Positions 45,386 through 55,990 of a DNA stretch of 64,000 nucleotides are shown piece after piece; position 1 is the first letter of the stretch; each line of letters starts with the position of its first letter. The translations under genes and the position numbers were made by a program. Under the pieces are notes generated by a model. The model ran no database searches. It had not been told where the DNA came from and worked only from the letters and a program-made list of their open reading frames with translations. Source of the stretch: Anseranas semipalmata (taxonomy: Eukaryota; Chordata; Aves; Anseriformes; Anseranatidae); contig VXAA01004380.1 of the NCBI GenBank assembly GCA_013399115.1, forward strand, positions 1-64,000, read 5' to 3'.

Positions 45386-48276
45386 AGTTGTGTTTGGATT
45401 TGTGGCTGATTTAAATATCTGGCAGGGTGTCTGGTTATAATGCTATTTGCTAATCCAAACCACCTGACACGGCTGCCCAAAGTTAGCAATGATGTTCGGG
45501 AAGCAATAAGATGAGAGGGAGAAGTTTCTTGAGCATGTACTGGTGATTACTGCTCATAATTAGGTCTGTTAGGGCTATCAGACTCATGTGCGTTTCACTG
45601 TAGCAAACAAACCCTTAATAGCACGTAGATGTTTGCCTATGATGTACGTGTAATCAAGGTGGCTCCTTGTATGACCTCTGGGACTTGTTATGCAAAGCCT
45701 TTGGCCATCATGACATTGTGCAACCCATCACACTGTCTTTCTACACTTCGTAAAAGGTTCTGGTTTGCTTTTGGTTTGGGGGCTTGTTTTGCTTTATGGT
45801 GGAGAGGGAGACAGTATTTCACATTGCAGCGAAAGCAGGAGGAAGAAACAGTGCCCGCATGGGTCTCCAGAAGTGATTTTGTTGTTTGGCTTCTGTGTGG
45901 TTTTCAGATGGGTGGGGAAATGAACTTGGGTTGCAAATGGTTCACAGCGTGGTAAACTGGCTTGCTGGGAACCCTTTCTGAAATAAGCCCTCCAACCTGG
46001 AACAGCTTCCTATGGAGTGTGCGTTCAGGGATGGGGAAATAATCCTGCGGCAGCGAAAAGCTCTGCAACCTTTGCACCATCCCATGAGGAACAGGGTCAC
46101 TGCGGCACTGTAGGAAACCCAGGCACTGCTGGAGGGTCGGTGGGGTGTGCAAGATAAGCCTTGAAGGCTGAAGTCCTGTTTCAGGGAAGTGCAATTGTTA
46201 GAAAGCAGGCTTGTCCAGATTTTATCAGCTCTGTTGGCTTCTTTAGGGCGACTTCTGTTAGCACACAGCCATTAAATGCAGAGAGCAACTCTGACTCCCA
46301 AACCGAAAAGAGTGACGAGGAGGCACGGTAACAGGCTGGGAGGGCAAAGACGCGCCTCTGTGAGATTCCTGTAGCTGAACTGGAGCTGTGCTACGTTCTT
46401 CCCCGAGGGCAAATACTTGATTTTATTTATGGCTCCTGAGTTGGAAGAAAGCCTTCATTTTAGAGAGGTTTCAGAATTATTTCTCTTCTCTCTCCCCCTT
46501 GTTTTATTTAACTAGATGTGGCACTGCCTATCATTTCACATGATAAAAACACTCTGTTATAGAAATCAGAAAAGAAATCAACCTCATAATAAACTAAACT
46601 ATCCTCCTGTTTCTTGGTTTCCAAATCAGGTAGCTGTGGAAATGTTCAGACCTCAGGCATTTTTAAATTCCCTGCTCTCTAGTATTCCCTTACACATAGC
46701 CCCTGTGTTGGACCCAAACCTTTTAAAACACATTTATTTTCTGAAGGTAACCATAGAGATTTCTGTGCCCCGAAGCTTCACGCTCCAACACTTCTTTCAC
46801 CTTCAACAATGGGATTGATTCTCTGGCACTGATCTCCGCCTTTGCGTGAACTAATCCAAACTGGCAAAAAAAATCCAAGTGAGGCAAGATAATGGTGATA
46901 AATAACATTGTAAATAGGAAAAATTGAGGTAGATGTTAAAAAAGGGGGGTTGAGTCCTTTGGGGCACTTCGACGAGCTGGTGGCCAAGTGCACCTGGCAA
47001 AGCTGAGCAGGGGAAGTCTCCTGTTCCTCACCGCTCCTGGGGCTTTGTGTAGGGCCTGCTTCTGGCTTTGCTTCAACTCCGGGCCTGTGTGCCCCTGCCC
47101 GGCAGCTCCTGCTCCTGCTCCACGTGCGAAGTACCTTGCCTTCGACGTCCTAGTGCAGCGTGCGTCATCAAGGCGGGGTGACCCATTTAACTGCTTCTAG
47201 CCCCGTTGAAATGCAGAATATTTAAACCTGCCCCTTCCTTCTCCTGCCACCTTCCACCTCCCCATTGAGCCTCCTAATTGTTTTCTATAGGAGCAAATAA
47301 GTAGGATGATCCTGTCCTTGGTTAATGATATCTACCCCCGTATGGTGCACCACTGAGTCATGTCTGTCCTTAGAAACGAGAGCAGAAAATTTCAATTGCA
47401 CATAACATAGATGAGGGCAGAGCCGGAGAAACTTGGTCTTAAGTTCTTCCCTCCCCCCTCGCCAGCATCAGTAACATGAGGAGCCCAAGAGAGTGAGCTG
47501 CTGGACGGGTTTTGCTTTTCCTCCATCCACAAAGCAGCCTTTTAGAGTCCAGAGAGGCGTTGTCAAGACATTGATTTGTGCTGAATTTTCTCTGATCACC
47601 ACAGATGTTTCCACTGACCTAAGCCTGCTTTGTACGTCTGCCATCGGCACAGCCAGAACCAGGGAGCGTTGGTTCTCTTCCTGGCTGATAGCGTTCAGCC
47701 TGCTTGGCTGCCGCTTCGGACTCCTCTCCCTCCTCAGAGCTGCAGAAGATCGCTGTGGCGTGGGGCCAGAGGGGCTGATGGTCTGGCACGTCGCGTGGAG
47801 CAGGCTGCAGAGGTCCAGCGTGAGTCTTATCCCCTTAGCGAAGCGATGAACGCCGTACGGACCGGTGATCTGGGGGTAACGAGCCCGCCGGAGAGCAGCA
47901 CACCAGGCTGATTGTTCGGTGGCTTCCCTCATGGCCTCAGTTCAAGACTGCTCTCACCCTCTGGGAAATTGTTCTTTTTGTCTCTGTTGAAGCTCATTCC
48001 CAAACCGATCCTCTCTGCTGTCTAAAGTTTAGCTTTCTGCACCATTTATTTGTTGTCTGTTCCCACTTAAATTGCCAGTCTTGATGCCATATGGCTCCCT
48101 TAATAGATAAATAAGCCAGTGTATGTGGTGTAAATATTTCCTTACAAGTTAGATTGCAAATGAGGGAGTCATTATTTCATGAGAAGAAACTGAGTATTTA
48201 AAGTGGGATTAACAAAAAAAAGAGGTCTAGCTGAATCCTTCTCTAAAGAACTTCACCCTGAAGTTTTGAATGACTG
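45386..48276. other. Non-coding; GC-richer patch 47630-47900
   Basis: 47630-47900 holds moderate CpG and overlapping frames on both strands (154 minus and 118 plus codons), neither recognised. 46530-46930 is AT-rich. No supported exon or repeat. Confidence 0.4.
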
Positions 48277-48314
48277 ATATATATATATATGTGTATATAT
48301 ATAAAAATATATTT
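48277..48314. repeat. (TA)n microsatellite
   Basis: An interrupted alternating A/T tract: seven AT repeats, a GTG interruption, more TA units, then ATAAAAATATATTTA. It is likely polymorphic in length. Confidence 0.85.
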
Positions 48315-49104
48315 AAACTGGCTAGATTTTTAATTGCTGTAGCAAAGTTTAAGCCTGCCCTTTGGTTAAGACTCTCTAAGGACTACCAGGATATTATAAA
48401 TGGCTACAAGAGACATAGCTTTTTCTTTAGGGAGTGGATAGAGCATTAAAAATGTCAGGTTTAAGAGTACTAAGATTATGTGATATAAATGGCAGAATGG
48501 AAAGTTCTAGGCAACTTGCAGTGCACTTACTGCTCGGTTCAAAGCTTAGCAAAGCCACAAGGGCTAAGACAACAACCCCCCTCTCCCATGAAAGCACTCT
48601 GAGAGCAGCATGTAGCTTATTAAATTATTACAGATCCTATAAAAGGACGTATCTCAGAGCTCCTATCTCAGATGTACTTGCCTTGTGCATTGTGTTAACT
48701 TGCTGGCAGGTTTGCCAAGAAACACGTATGGGAAGGAGGAAGGCCCTCATATTTACTGACCTTAAAACACTGAGGATAATGTGGCCCCATCCATTTCTTA
48801 AACCCTGCCCTTTCCACAGACTGCTTTAACCTGACTCCACAAAACAGTTGTGAAAACAGAGGTGTTCAGCTGGTGCAAAGGAGTCAATGGGAAGTAAAAA
48901 TTAAGGAGAGAGCGCGTGGTTACAAACTCGTCCTCTTTGCGGAAGTCTGGAGTAAGACTGGTTGTTCAAGATCCAGGTCAGACACATGCACATAGTCTCG
49001 GTGTTGTTTTAAAAGCATGTAGTTAATGCTCTGCCATCTTGCAGAGCTTAGCGCTACATGGTGTTTTTTGGTTGTTTTGCTTTTAAGAAAAGTTCCCATG
49101 TATC
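48315..49104. other. Non-coding, one 125-codon frame rejected
   Basis: The plus frame ending at 48829 has an ATG at about 48452 and runs 125 codons. The translation is not recognised and the length is within what random sequence gives over 64 kb. No exon boundaries support it. Confidence 0.4.
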
Positions 49105-49215
49105 GATGACGGAGCACAATTCCAATATGGCCCGGCAGCGCCGCGGGGCGGGAGGCCCTGGGCCGTGCTTCCCCGGGGGCTGAGGGCAGAGGGCTTCGCC
49201 CTGGGACCAGCGGTG
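49105..49215. promoter_or_regulatory. Small CpG cluster with GC box
   Basis: About 100 bases with roughly ten CpGs. It contains GGGGCGGGAG (49145-49154), a strong Sp1-type GC box, and CCAATATGG just upstream (a CArG-like word one base short). It resembles a minimal promoter, but no reading frame or TATA element at a fitting distance was found on either side. Confidence 0.3.
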
Positions 49216-50469
49216 CCGTTCAAAGAGGGAAGCTGAAGGAAGGTAGGGTCAGCCCAACCAAAGAGAAGATGAAAGCAGAGCTAGTCGTGAGACGTGGTGC
49301 AGCCTTAGGCAAGGCGTTCACAGCTCAGAGCGTGTAGGTTGCTCGGAAAAGCTCTAGCTCTCACGTGATGGAGTAAGTTGTTCTGGGTGGTAATGGCAGT
49401 GTTGGTGAGGGGAATACTGCTACACACAAACAGAGGAACATCTGTTGGCAGAGAATATTTCCAGGGAGAAGTGGCGATGACGGCAGAGCTGCAGGTGGTT
49501 TGGTCCAGCCTGTCTTAGTGAAGCCAGGTGATGGCCGCCTGGGCAGCTGCTCGCCCACGTGGAGTTTTGTCTTGGAAGCACCAGGAACCGCATTCCATGG
49601 GGATGCAGCTGTGTGCTACCGGGGCGGAGTATCTAGGCTTGGTTTTATCTCGTGTGAATGGGACATGCAGCTTGTTGGGTTTCTCAGGATTTAGCCACGC
49701 AGGATTTTGTCCCTCGGTGTGAGTGCTAAGTCCTGTGAAACGGGGATCTTGGCAGGTGGCTGGGGCTGTGTTTGCAGCTGCGTTACTGACTGACCTGATA
49801 GCGCCTTTGCCCTGTCTCGTGTTGGACAGGCTGAAATTAATGCCAGTTTTATTATCTTTTGTTCTTTCCCCTGGGCACAGACAGCTTCTGAGCGCTGCTG
49901 GTGCAAGTCACACCGGTTTGGAAAGCAAACGTCCCGGAGGCTGTGCTAGCTGGCAGGGAGGCTGCCCTGCCAGGGGGTCCCTGTCACCTGCTGGGGAAGA
50001 GAGAGGGCAGATATCTTGTCAGAAATCCCTGCACCGTTTTTTCCAAACTGGCTGCCTTTTCTCCTCCCGAAGCCTGAAGATATTTGAAGAACAGCCGGGT
50101 GTGCTGTACCAACTGCAATATTTCACTGTCGCGGTTGGTGTGGCGTGCAAGGCTGGTCAAGTACCTTCTCTCTAACCTTTGGTTTCTGTGAAATTTTCTG
50201 TTTCTTTAACAATCCAATTTACTTTGCCACCAGAGATTTTCCCATATCATTTTGCAATAATTTTGGACACTAAAAGCAATGTTTGCCAAATCCTCCTAGA
50301 GCCCAGGGGCTATTCCACAGCCTCTCCTGGAAGCTGGAGCCTCAGTGCTCCCACTGCACTTGTAGCAACTCAGAGTGTCTCCAGGTTGGATAAAGTATGC
50401 AAAGAAACGAATACTTTAGTGCTCAATGTCATATGTGCTTGGAATGATCTGCTGGCAGGAATTTAATTT
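49216..50469. other. Non-coding, nothing recognised
   Basis: The plus frame 49723-50175 (150 codons) was read and shows no family motif. Composition is mixed, with no repeats. Confidence 0.4.
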
Positions 50470-50700
50470 TGTTTCCAGTAATTTGAGGTTATAGATAGGA
50501 TTACATCTCCCAGTCAGAGAGACATTAATCAAGAAACAGGCCTCTTAATCCTCCTTTCAATGTTAATGAAATACTGTAAAAATGCCTTTCACCGGGGGAT
50601 GTCAAGTATCAGTTGTGCTTTGATTAACATGCTTCTGTGACAGGTTTACTGTTGTTCTATGTACCAAGTTATTCAGCAACCTAATTTAAGCTGTCTGTCA
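50470..50700. promoter_or_regulatory. Candidate conserved non-coding block
   Basis: Repeat-free AT-rich sequence with an OTX-type GGATTA (in ATAGGATTACATC) and a TAATCC on the other side (CTCTTAATCCTCC). It also holds ACATTAATCAAG, GTTAATGAAATAC and TTTGATTAACATG. Paired TAATCC-type and TTAAT words are typical of developmental enhancers, but this is motif reading only. Confidence 0.3.
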
Positions 50701-50956
50701 AGAGAAAACAGGTACAAAGAGAGCATTATTTTCTCATTGGAGTTGCAATAGCAGACTTGTGTATCTACAAACATTTTTTTTAAATGCTGGTTACTCTGCA
50801 CCCGTTGTGACATTTTAACCTTCAGAGTAAATGGGGAAAGGCTGGACGTGACACAAATCACACTGTCCTCTGAATGGCAATTAGGAAACAGATAAGAAAT
50901 CGGAAATGTTGTTGCAGCTGATAGAAGCTAAGCACTTGCCTTTCTCCCAGCAAAGT

Positions 50957-51030
50957 GGAATTTGGACCAACTCTGCTGGAGTATAATTGGTGTAAATCTG
51001 GGATAACTGAGAGGAGCATTGGGCCCTGAA
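50957..51030. repeat. Palindromic MITE-like relic
   Basis: GGAATTTGGACCAACTCTGC, TGGAGTATAATTGGTGTAAA, then TCTGGGATAACTGAGAGGAG and CATTGGGCCCTGAA match the family pattern. There, AATTTGGCCC and CTCTG lead to TGGTGTAAATCxGGAGTAACTGAGAGxAGAATTGGGCCC. The AACTGAGAGGAGCATTGGGC part is the best-preserved arm in this window. Confidence 0.5.
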
Positions 51031-51969
51031 TCTCTAATCTTCTCTCCATTTTCCTTTCCTTCTTCTGAAGTCAAAACACATTTTCAATGAAGGCTTTGTG
51101 GTTTGGGTTGCATTTGGCTTCTTATCTGCTCAGTTGTTTCCAATGTGGCCTGATTATATTAGATATGAACTTCCTCGTGGCTGAAAGCCAGCGCCAGGCA
51201 GACCGTTCTCTCTCCTGGCTGCTGAAACCTGACAGGGGAAGGCCAAGCCTCTTCAGAGGAGCTGGTTTATTTTTAGAGTTTTTCTTTTTCTGCTTCTTTT
51301 TAAAAATTGACCTCTTGAAAAATAGTGTCTTCAAATCATCTTAAAGTAGAAAATAGTTGGAGTCTTGGAGTCTTCCATGCAAATGCAGCCTCTTCCAGCT
51401 AAGTGGCATAAAGCCCCACGGGCTGCACTCACCAGCCTGACACCCCCCAAGTTTTAATGGTGTGGTTAACTGGGAGAAGTTTTCTATGTGAGAGGGTGCA
51501 ATTGTACTCACCAGCCACGGAATACGGATTAAAAGCATCACATTGCACGGTCTTTTATGCTGGCTGCTCTGTGGACAGAAGAAATCAACCCATCACAAAG
51601 TTTATAAGTGAACTCTCAGTGCCGTTCTGAGGACTGACTGCCCAGGAGCCTGAGGGAAGGGCTGCTGGAGGTGCAGCATCTCGAAGGAGGGCTGGCAGCT
51701 CTCGCAGGCAGGCTCTGTCAAAGCAGCCAGTCCTCTCTGAATGGGGGTGTTTTTGTCTGCAGGGAAAGGACATCTTGCTGGGGCACACCTGGGTCTCCCT
51801 TCAGCAGGGTCCCCTCGCCTCTGGCCAGCCAGCGAGGATTTTGCAGGAGGGCTGTGGCGTGTTTTCCCACCGCACTGCGACCTGCACAGGTCCCCAGCCT
51901 CTACCTCCCTCTGCTAATCTGCCGGGGTGCTCTGTACATCGTGGTGACCTGAGAGGATGTTCAGAAGCC
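51031..51969. other. Non-coding, nothing recognised
   Basis: Short overlapping frames without motifs; the T-rich run near 51270-51305 gives Phe-rich or Lys-rich translations. No repeat assigned. Confidence 0.4.
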
Positions 51970-52110
51970 ATTTGTAATGTCTTAATGACCATGTTAGCAC
52001 CTCTAATTGTAAGTGACGGGGCAATTAGTCTCAGCATAGCAGCTTGAACAATTATGCTTGCCCTACTAAAGTGACAGAATATTCATTAATGTAATAAGGA
52101 AAAAAATAAT
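51970..52110. promoter_or_regulatory. Candidate homeodomain-rich block
   Basis: CTAATTG (52003-52009) and its mirror CAATTAG (52022-52028) face each other 12 bases apart, with GAACAATTATGC and ATTCATTAATGTAATAAGG shortly after. This spaced inverted pair of homeodomain sites in repeat-free AT-rich DNA is a modest enhancer signature. Confidence 0.3.
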
Positions 52111-55100
52111 CTCCTTGGGAATTTGTCCCTCTGAGGAGATTGGCCTGGCTGATTGCTTCCTGCGGAAGTTGCTTCAGCGCACCGTAATGTCCCTGCTTTC
52201 AGTTTCTTAAAAAAAAGCACAAGTTTGGGTGCAGCTCTTGCCGGAACAGTCAGCTGTCAAACTTATTTATTCCGTGAAGCACACTTACGGCAAGCGTGTG
52301 TCTACTCTGCCTCTGACTTGATTCGCAGAGAAGAGTAAGAAAGTGACTCAATCTCTGTTTTTTATCAAGCCAAGGAATCTTGGGGCCGCTCAGCTGAGTC
52401 CCAAGGTAAGGTGAGGAAACCCACGGAGATGGCCCAAGTGCATGTATTCAGGGTCAGGAACTGGGCTGGAGATTGTGCCAGGTCTGAAAGCTTCTTAGTT
52501 TTGATATTGCATTTGAGCTTGAGGTGTCCTCCAAAAGGAGAGTTGATTTTCTGGAGGAGAGCCAGTCCCAGCTTTGAAGGAGAGGAAGTCCCACCTTGCT
52601 GTCCCCACCAAAACAGCCAAAACCTGAAGCAGCAAGGAGAACGAGGGGACCTAGATCCATGGCGTGGCAGGGGACAGTTACATTTCTGACTCTCTCCATT
52701 GGATTTCACTGCTACTAGGAAGATAAAAGCACTTGCAGATTGACTTTGTCCATAAGAGAGTCTTAGTCCCTTCACGGAAGCTGCAAAATAGTGGATCTTC
52801 CTTCAGTCGCTTGCAAGAATTGGGTTTGAAACACTGAAACAAGCTTTCTTTAACACGTTGGTTCAGTTACCTGCTCTCTTTCTGTCTCTTTCCCAGCTGA
52901 CATGGAGCAAGTAGTAATTTTCCAGGCGTGTCTCACCTGGTATTTCTGTCACAGATCTGAGGGACTCCATGGGACCTCCTTGGAGCTGGGGGCTGCTCAA
53001 GGGATCGCAGTGGCATGGAGGGTGAAGGGCAGCCCTAAAGGCAGCCTCATTTTCCAACCACCTTTGTGTGGTATTGCTATCAAACAAAATCCGTGGGGAG
53101 GGTAAGGATCTCTTTAAACAAGCTTTCTTTTTTCTCTTTTAACCAGTGAACATCCTGGTACCTTGGATGTGGTGGCACTGGATTTTTTTGATAAATGCAT
53201 CTGAAATCTGACTGGTGAGGTTGTCATTGTTTCAAAAATAGCTTCACTCCTAAGAGAAAGCTGTCACTGCAGATGTGTTTTAGCTCAGTGGAAACATCAG
53301 GACTGTGTTTGGGACGGCAGGATCGTGACATCTTTTTAAGCACAGTGGGAGACAGATGGGTGAGCTGCCAACTTGATGCAAAAACAATAAGAACAAATGA
53401 GCTTTTTAAAAATAGAACAATTGCATTTGGAAAGAGGGTTGGAGGGGGGTGAAGTTAAGAGGAAAATAATTCTCCCATGATCCTATCCTGATTTTTATAT
53501 TAAACAAAACATGTTGCAACATTGTCTTCGTTAGCAATGAAGTGACAAACTGGAGTGCTTCCAAAATGGCTGGCTCCAAACTGCTTTCATATTGACCTGA
53601 AATGTCAACTGCTATTATGTTCTGCTGACCACTGATTGCTTCCAGAGTAGCATTTTCTTCTGTGAAATGAAAGAAGTTTCATTTCAGTGTCTCCTGGTGT
53701 TTGTGAAGTATGATAGTCATGGGAAATGATAGTGCCTTTATTTCAAACCACTTCTTAGTTCAAGTGAAATGAATTGTTAATCTCAAAGTTTTTTATGCTG
53801 TGAGAGTGTGTTTTATGCAAGCACATTGTATTTGCTCATTTAGAAAATCCTACACTTTGCCTTCCTATAGCCAGCAAACCCTGGTGGTAAGTACCTCTAA
53901 TTTATTTCCCTACCTTCACATATATGTACACAGAGTTGGGCTTTGACATAACGCCGATATCACACTCTGCAGCCAAACTATTCATTTTTTCCACGTAGCT
54001 ATGCTAAAAACATTGGAGAGGTAGTAAAAACAGGGAGAGGTAGTACTTCTGGCAGCAGTAGTCTAAGCTCTGTGATCAGGTCTCTAATGATATAATGGAA
54101 AGTTTTTGTTTTTTTTTTAAATACTCTTTACAAGACAGGAGAATGTTCAAGTAATATTTTATTTCACATAATGTAGGTTTATATTACATGAAAACCTCTT
54201 GGTCTTTTATCATCAGGGAAACGAACTGGGTGATCTGTAAGGTTTTTTCAATTATTCTGTTCTGAAAAGCTGTGTAATAATTTATTCATATTTCTATACA
54301 ATATTTTTCTGTAGTTACCACTTGAAAAGGACTCTTCTGAGGAAAAGTGAAGGAACTAGGTCTATCTTTTTGGAAAAGATAAGCAGCTCTGTTATATGCT
54401 AAAGACCAGAATAAAATATACTGACCAAATAAACCTACTAGATCTACTCTTGTAAAGTAACAACAACTAAATTATCTGTAAAATGTAGGAAAACTCTTAA
54501 GGATTTTTTTTTTCAGATACAGATATTTCCTCTGCTGGAAAAATCCCATCTGTTGGGTTGGGCAGAATTTGATTGCCTTACTTGTTTTCTGTGATAATTG
54601 GGTGCCAGGAGGAAATGTGTTTGAAAGTGTCGGAAGTGTGCAACCTTAGTAAGGTATTACTTGGGCAAATGAGAAACTAGCCCTTATATCTTTTCTAATC
54701 AGTATCCCTGTTGTTTTTTTTTTTCCACATCTTTTCTGAGAACTTTTCTTCCAAGGGAGTGACCACGAACTAAGCTCAGCTAAGTCAGTCTGCAGCCTTT
54801 CCCAGTATCTGGGTGGCAGATAGATGGACTCTGAGGAGGTGGCTTTGGGCCCATGCCAGCGCCTGGTCATGTAACATTTTTCTTCTCCTTGAAGTACTAC
54901 TCAACACTTGTAGTTCCTTCATTTGTGAAAGAACTAGAACCTGGGTTTCCTAACAGGAGGAAGAAGAGAAGCGTAAAGCAGAATGGTAATGTTTTTGTGA
55001 GCGGCTTTGACCTTCCTCTATTTTGTGTCTCTTACGAATTTGAATTAAAAGATGGAGCTGCAGCACTTTGGCTACAATATTGTACAGTGAAGTCTCTGAC

Positions 55101-55210
55101 AGTGTTGTTCATTGAGACCCATTCTCTCTTTTTCTGCTGCCTCTCAGTTAAAAGTAAACTCAACTTGTGGATGGAAGGGCCAACAGCTTTTCTGGGCATT
55201 AGGCTAATAT
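52111..55210. other. Non-coding, mostly AT-rich
   Basis: 52360-52780 holds frames of 136 minus and 92 plus codons that overlap and are unrecognised. 53100-54650 is AT-rich with few frames. A T run lies at about 54107-54118. The plus frame 54853-55278 runs into the TTTTA microsatellite and is not credible. Confidence 0.45.
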
Positions 55211-55266
55211 TTTGTTTTATTTTATTTTATTTTATTTTATTTTATTTTATTTATTATTATTATTTT
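55211..55266. repeat. (TTTTA)n / (TTA)n compound microsatellite
   Basis: About seven TTTTA units followed by four or so TTA units. It is probably length-variable. It may derive from a retroelement tail, but no element body adjoins it. Confidence 0.9.
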
Positions 55267-55616
55267 AAAGAGAGTTAGCTCCACTCTATCCAATCAATAA
55301 TTTAGAAGAGAATAAAATCACTTCTTATTTTCTGCAGTACTTCTGTCAGCTACTAGAGGAATGCTGAAGTATTCCAAGTAAAGAGAAAACCAGCTCCTTC
55401 CTGGAGGAGTAGTTGAAGAGTTGAATAGTAGCAGAACAAGAAAAAATGTTGTTTCATACTTGCTGTGCATGATATTTCTGAATGCTGAGTGGGGATTAGG
55501 TAAATAGTTGAGGTGAGTGCTTTAAAGATGAAAGCCATAGCATGAAACACAAAAGCAGATCATCCTCTGATAGTTCTGACAGTGACCTGTATAGAGAAAA
55601 TAATGCCTGAGCCATG

Positions 55617-55990
55617 AGGCGATTTCGACAAAATGGCCGTGGTTCCAAGGGTCTTGTGGCTGGGAGACCTGAATGACAGCTAGGGTCGTTTCACTTGCGT
55701 ACAGACAGCGAGTTATGTGACTTGATTAACGGGAGTTCCGTGCCCGAATTTGTCACCTTTCCCGAGCACTGCGTGGCTGTCATCGCGCTTGCTCGGGCCA
55801 GCAGCAGTGACGTGCGCGGCCAGGCTGGCCTCAGGCCGTGTGGAGCCATGCGCGCGGCCAGGCCGCGGCCTCCCGCCCGGCCTCCCCGCCTCACCACTGT
55901 CCGCAGGCCACCGCGGGCCCTGAGTCCCCCGTCCTGGTTGACGCTGGGAGAGGTGCTCCTGGCAGCTGGCTTCCCAGTCCTGAGTGGGGA
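55617..55990. promoter_or_regulatory. Small dense CpG island with YY1-type upstream site
   Basis: 55731-55945 carries roughly two dozen CpGs in about 200 bases, the densest in the window, including CATGCGCGCGGCCAGG and GACGTGCGCGG (CRE/HRE-like). About 100 bases upstream, CAAAATGGCCGTGG (ATG at 55633) is a YY1-like word opening a 16-codon frame closed by TAG at 55681-55683. Larger frames cross the island on both strands (55695-56078 plus, 55691-56029 minus) but are Arg/Pro/Ala-rich and unrecognised. In CpG-depleted vertebrate DNA such an island most often marks a promoter, so an unannotated transcript start is possible in either direction. Confidence 0.45.

Noticed and set aside
48434..48829. 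131-codon plus frame (125 from ATG)
   Set aside because: Non-ATG first codon, unrecognised translation, and no conservation evidence available.
54853..55278. 141-codon plus frame
   Set aside because: Its C-terminal part is the translated TTTTA/TTA microsatellite and the rest is unrecognised.
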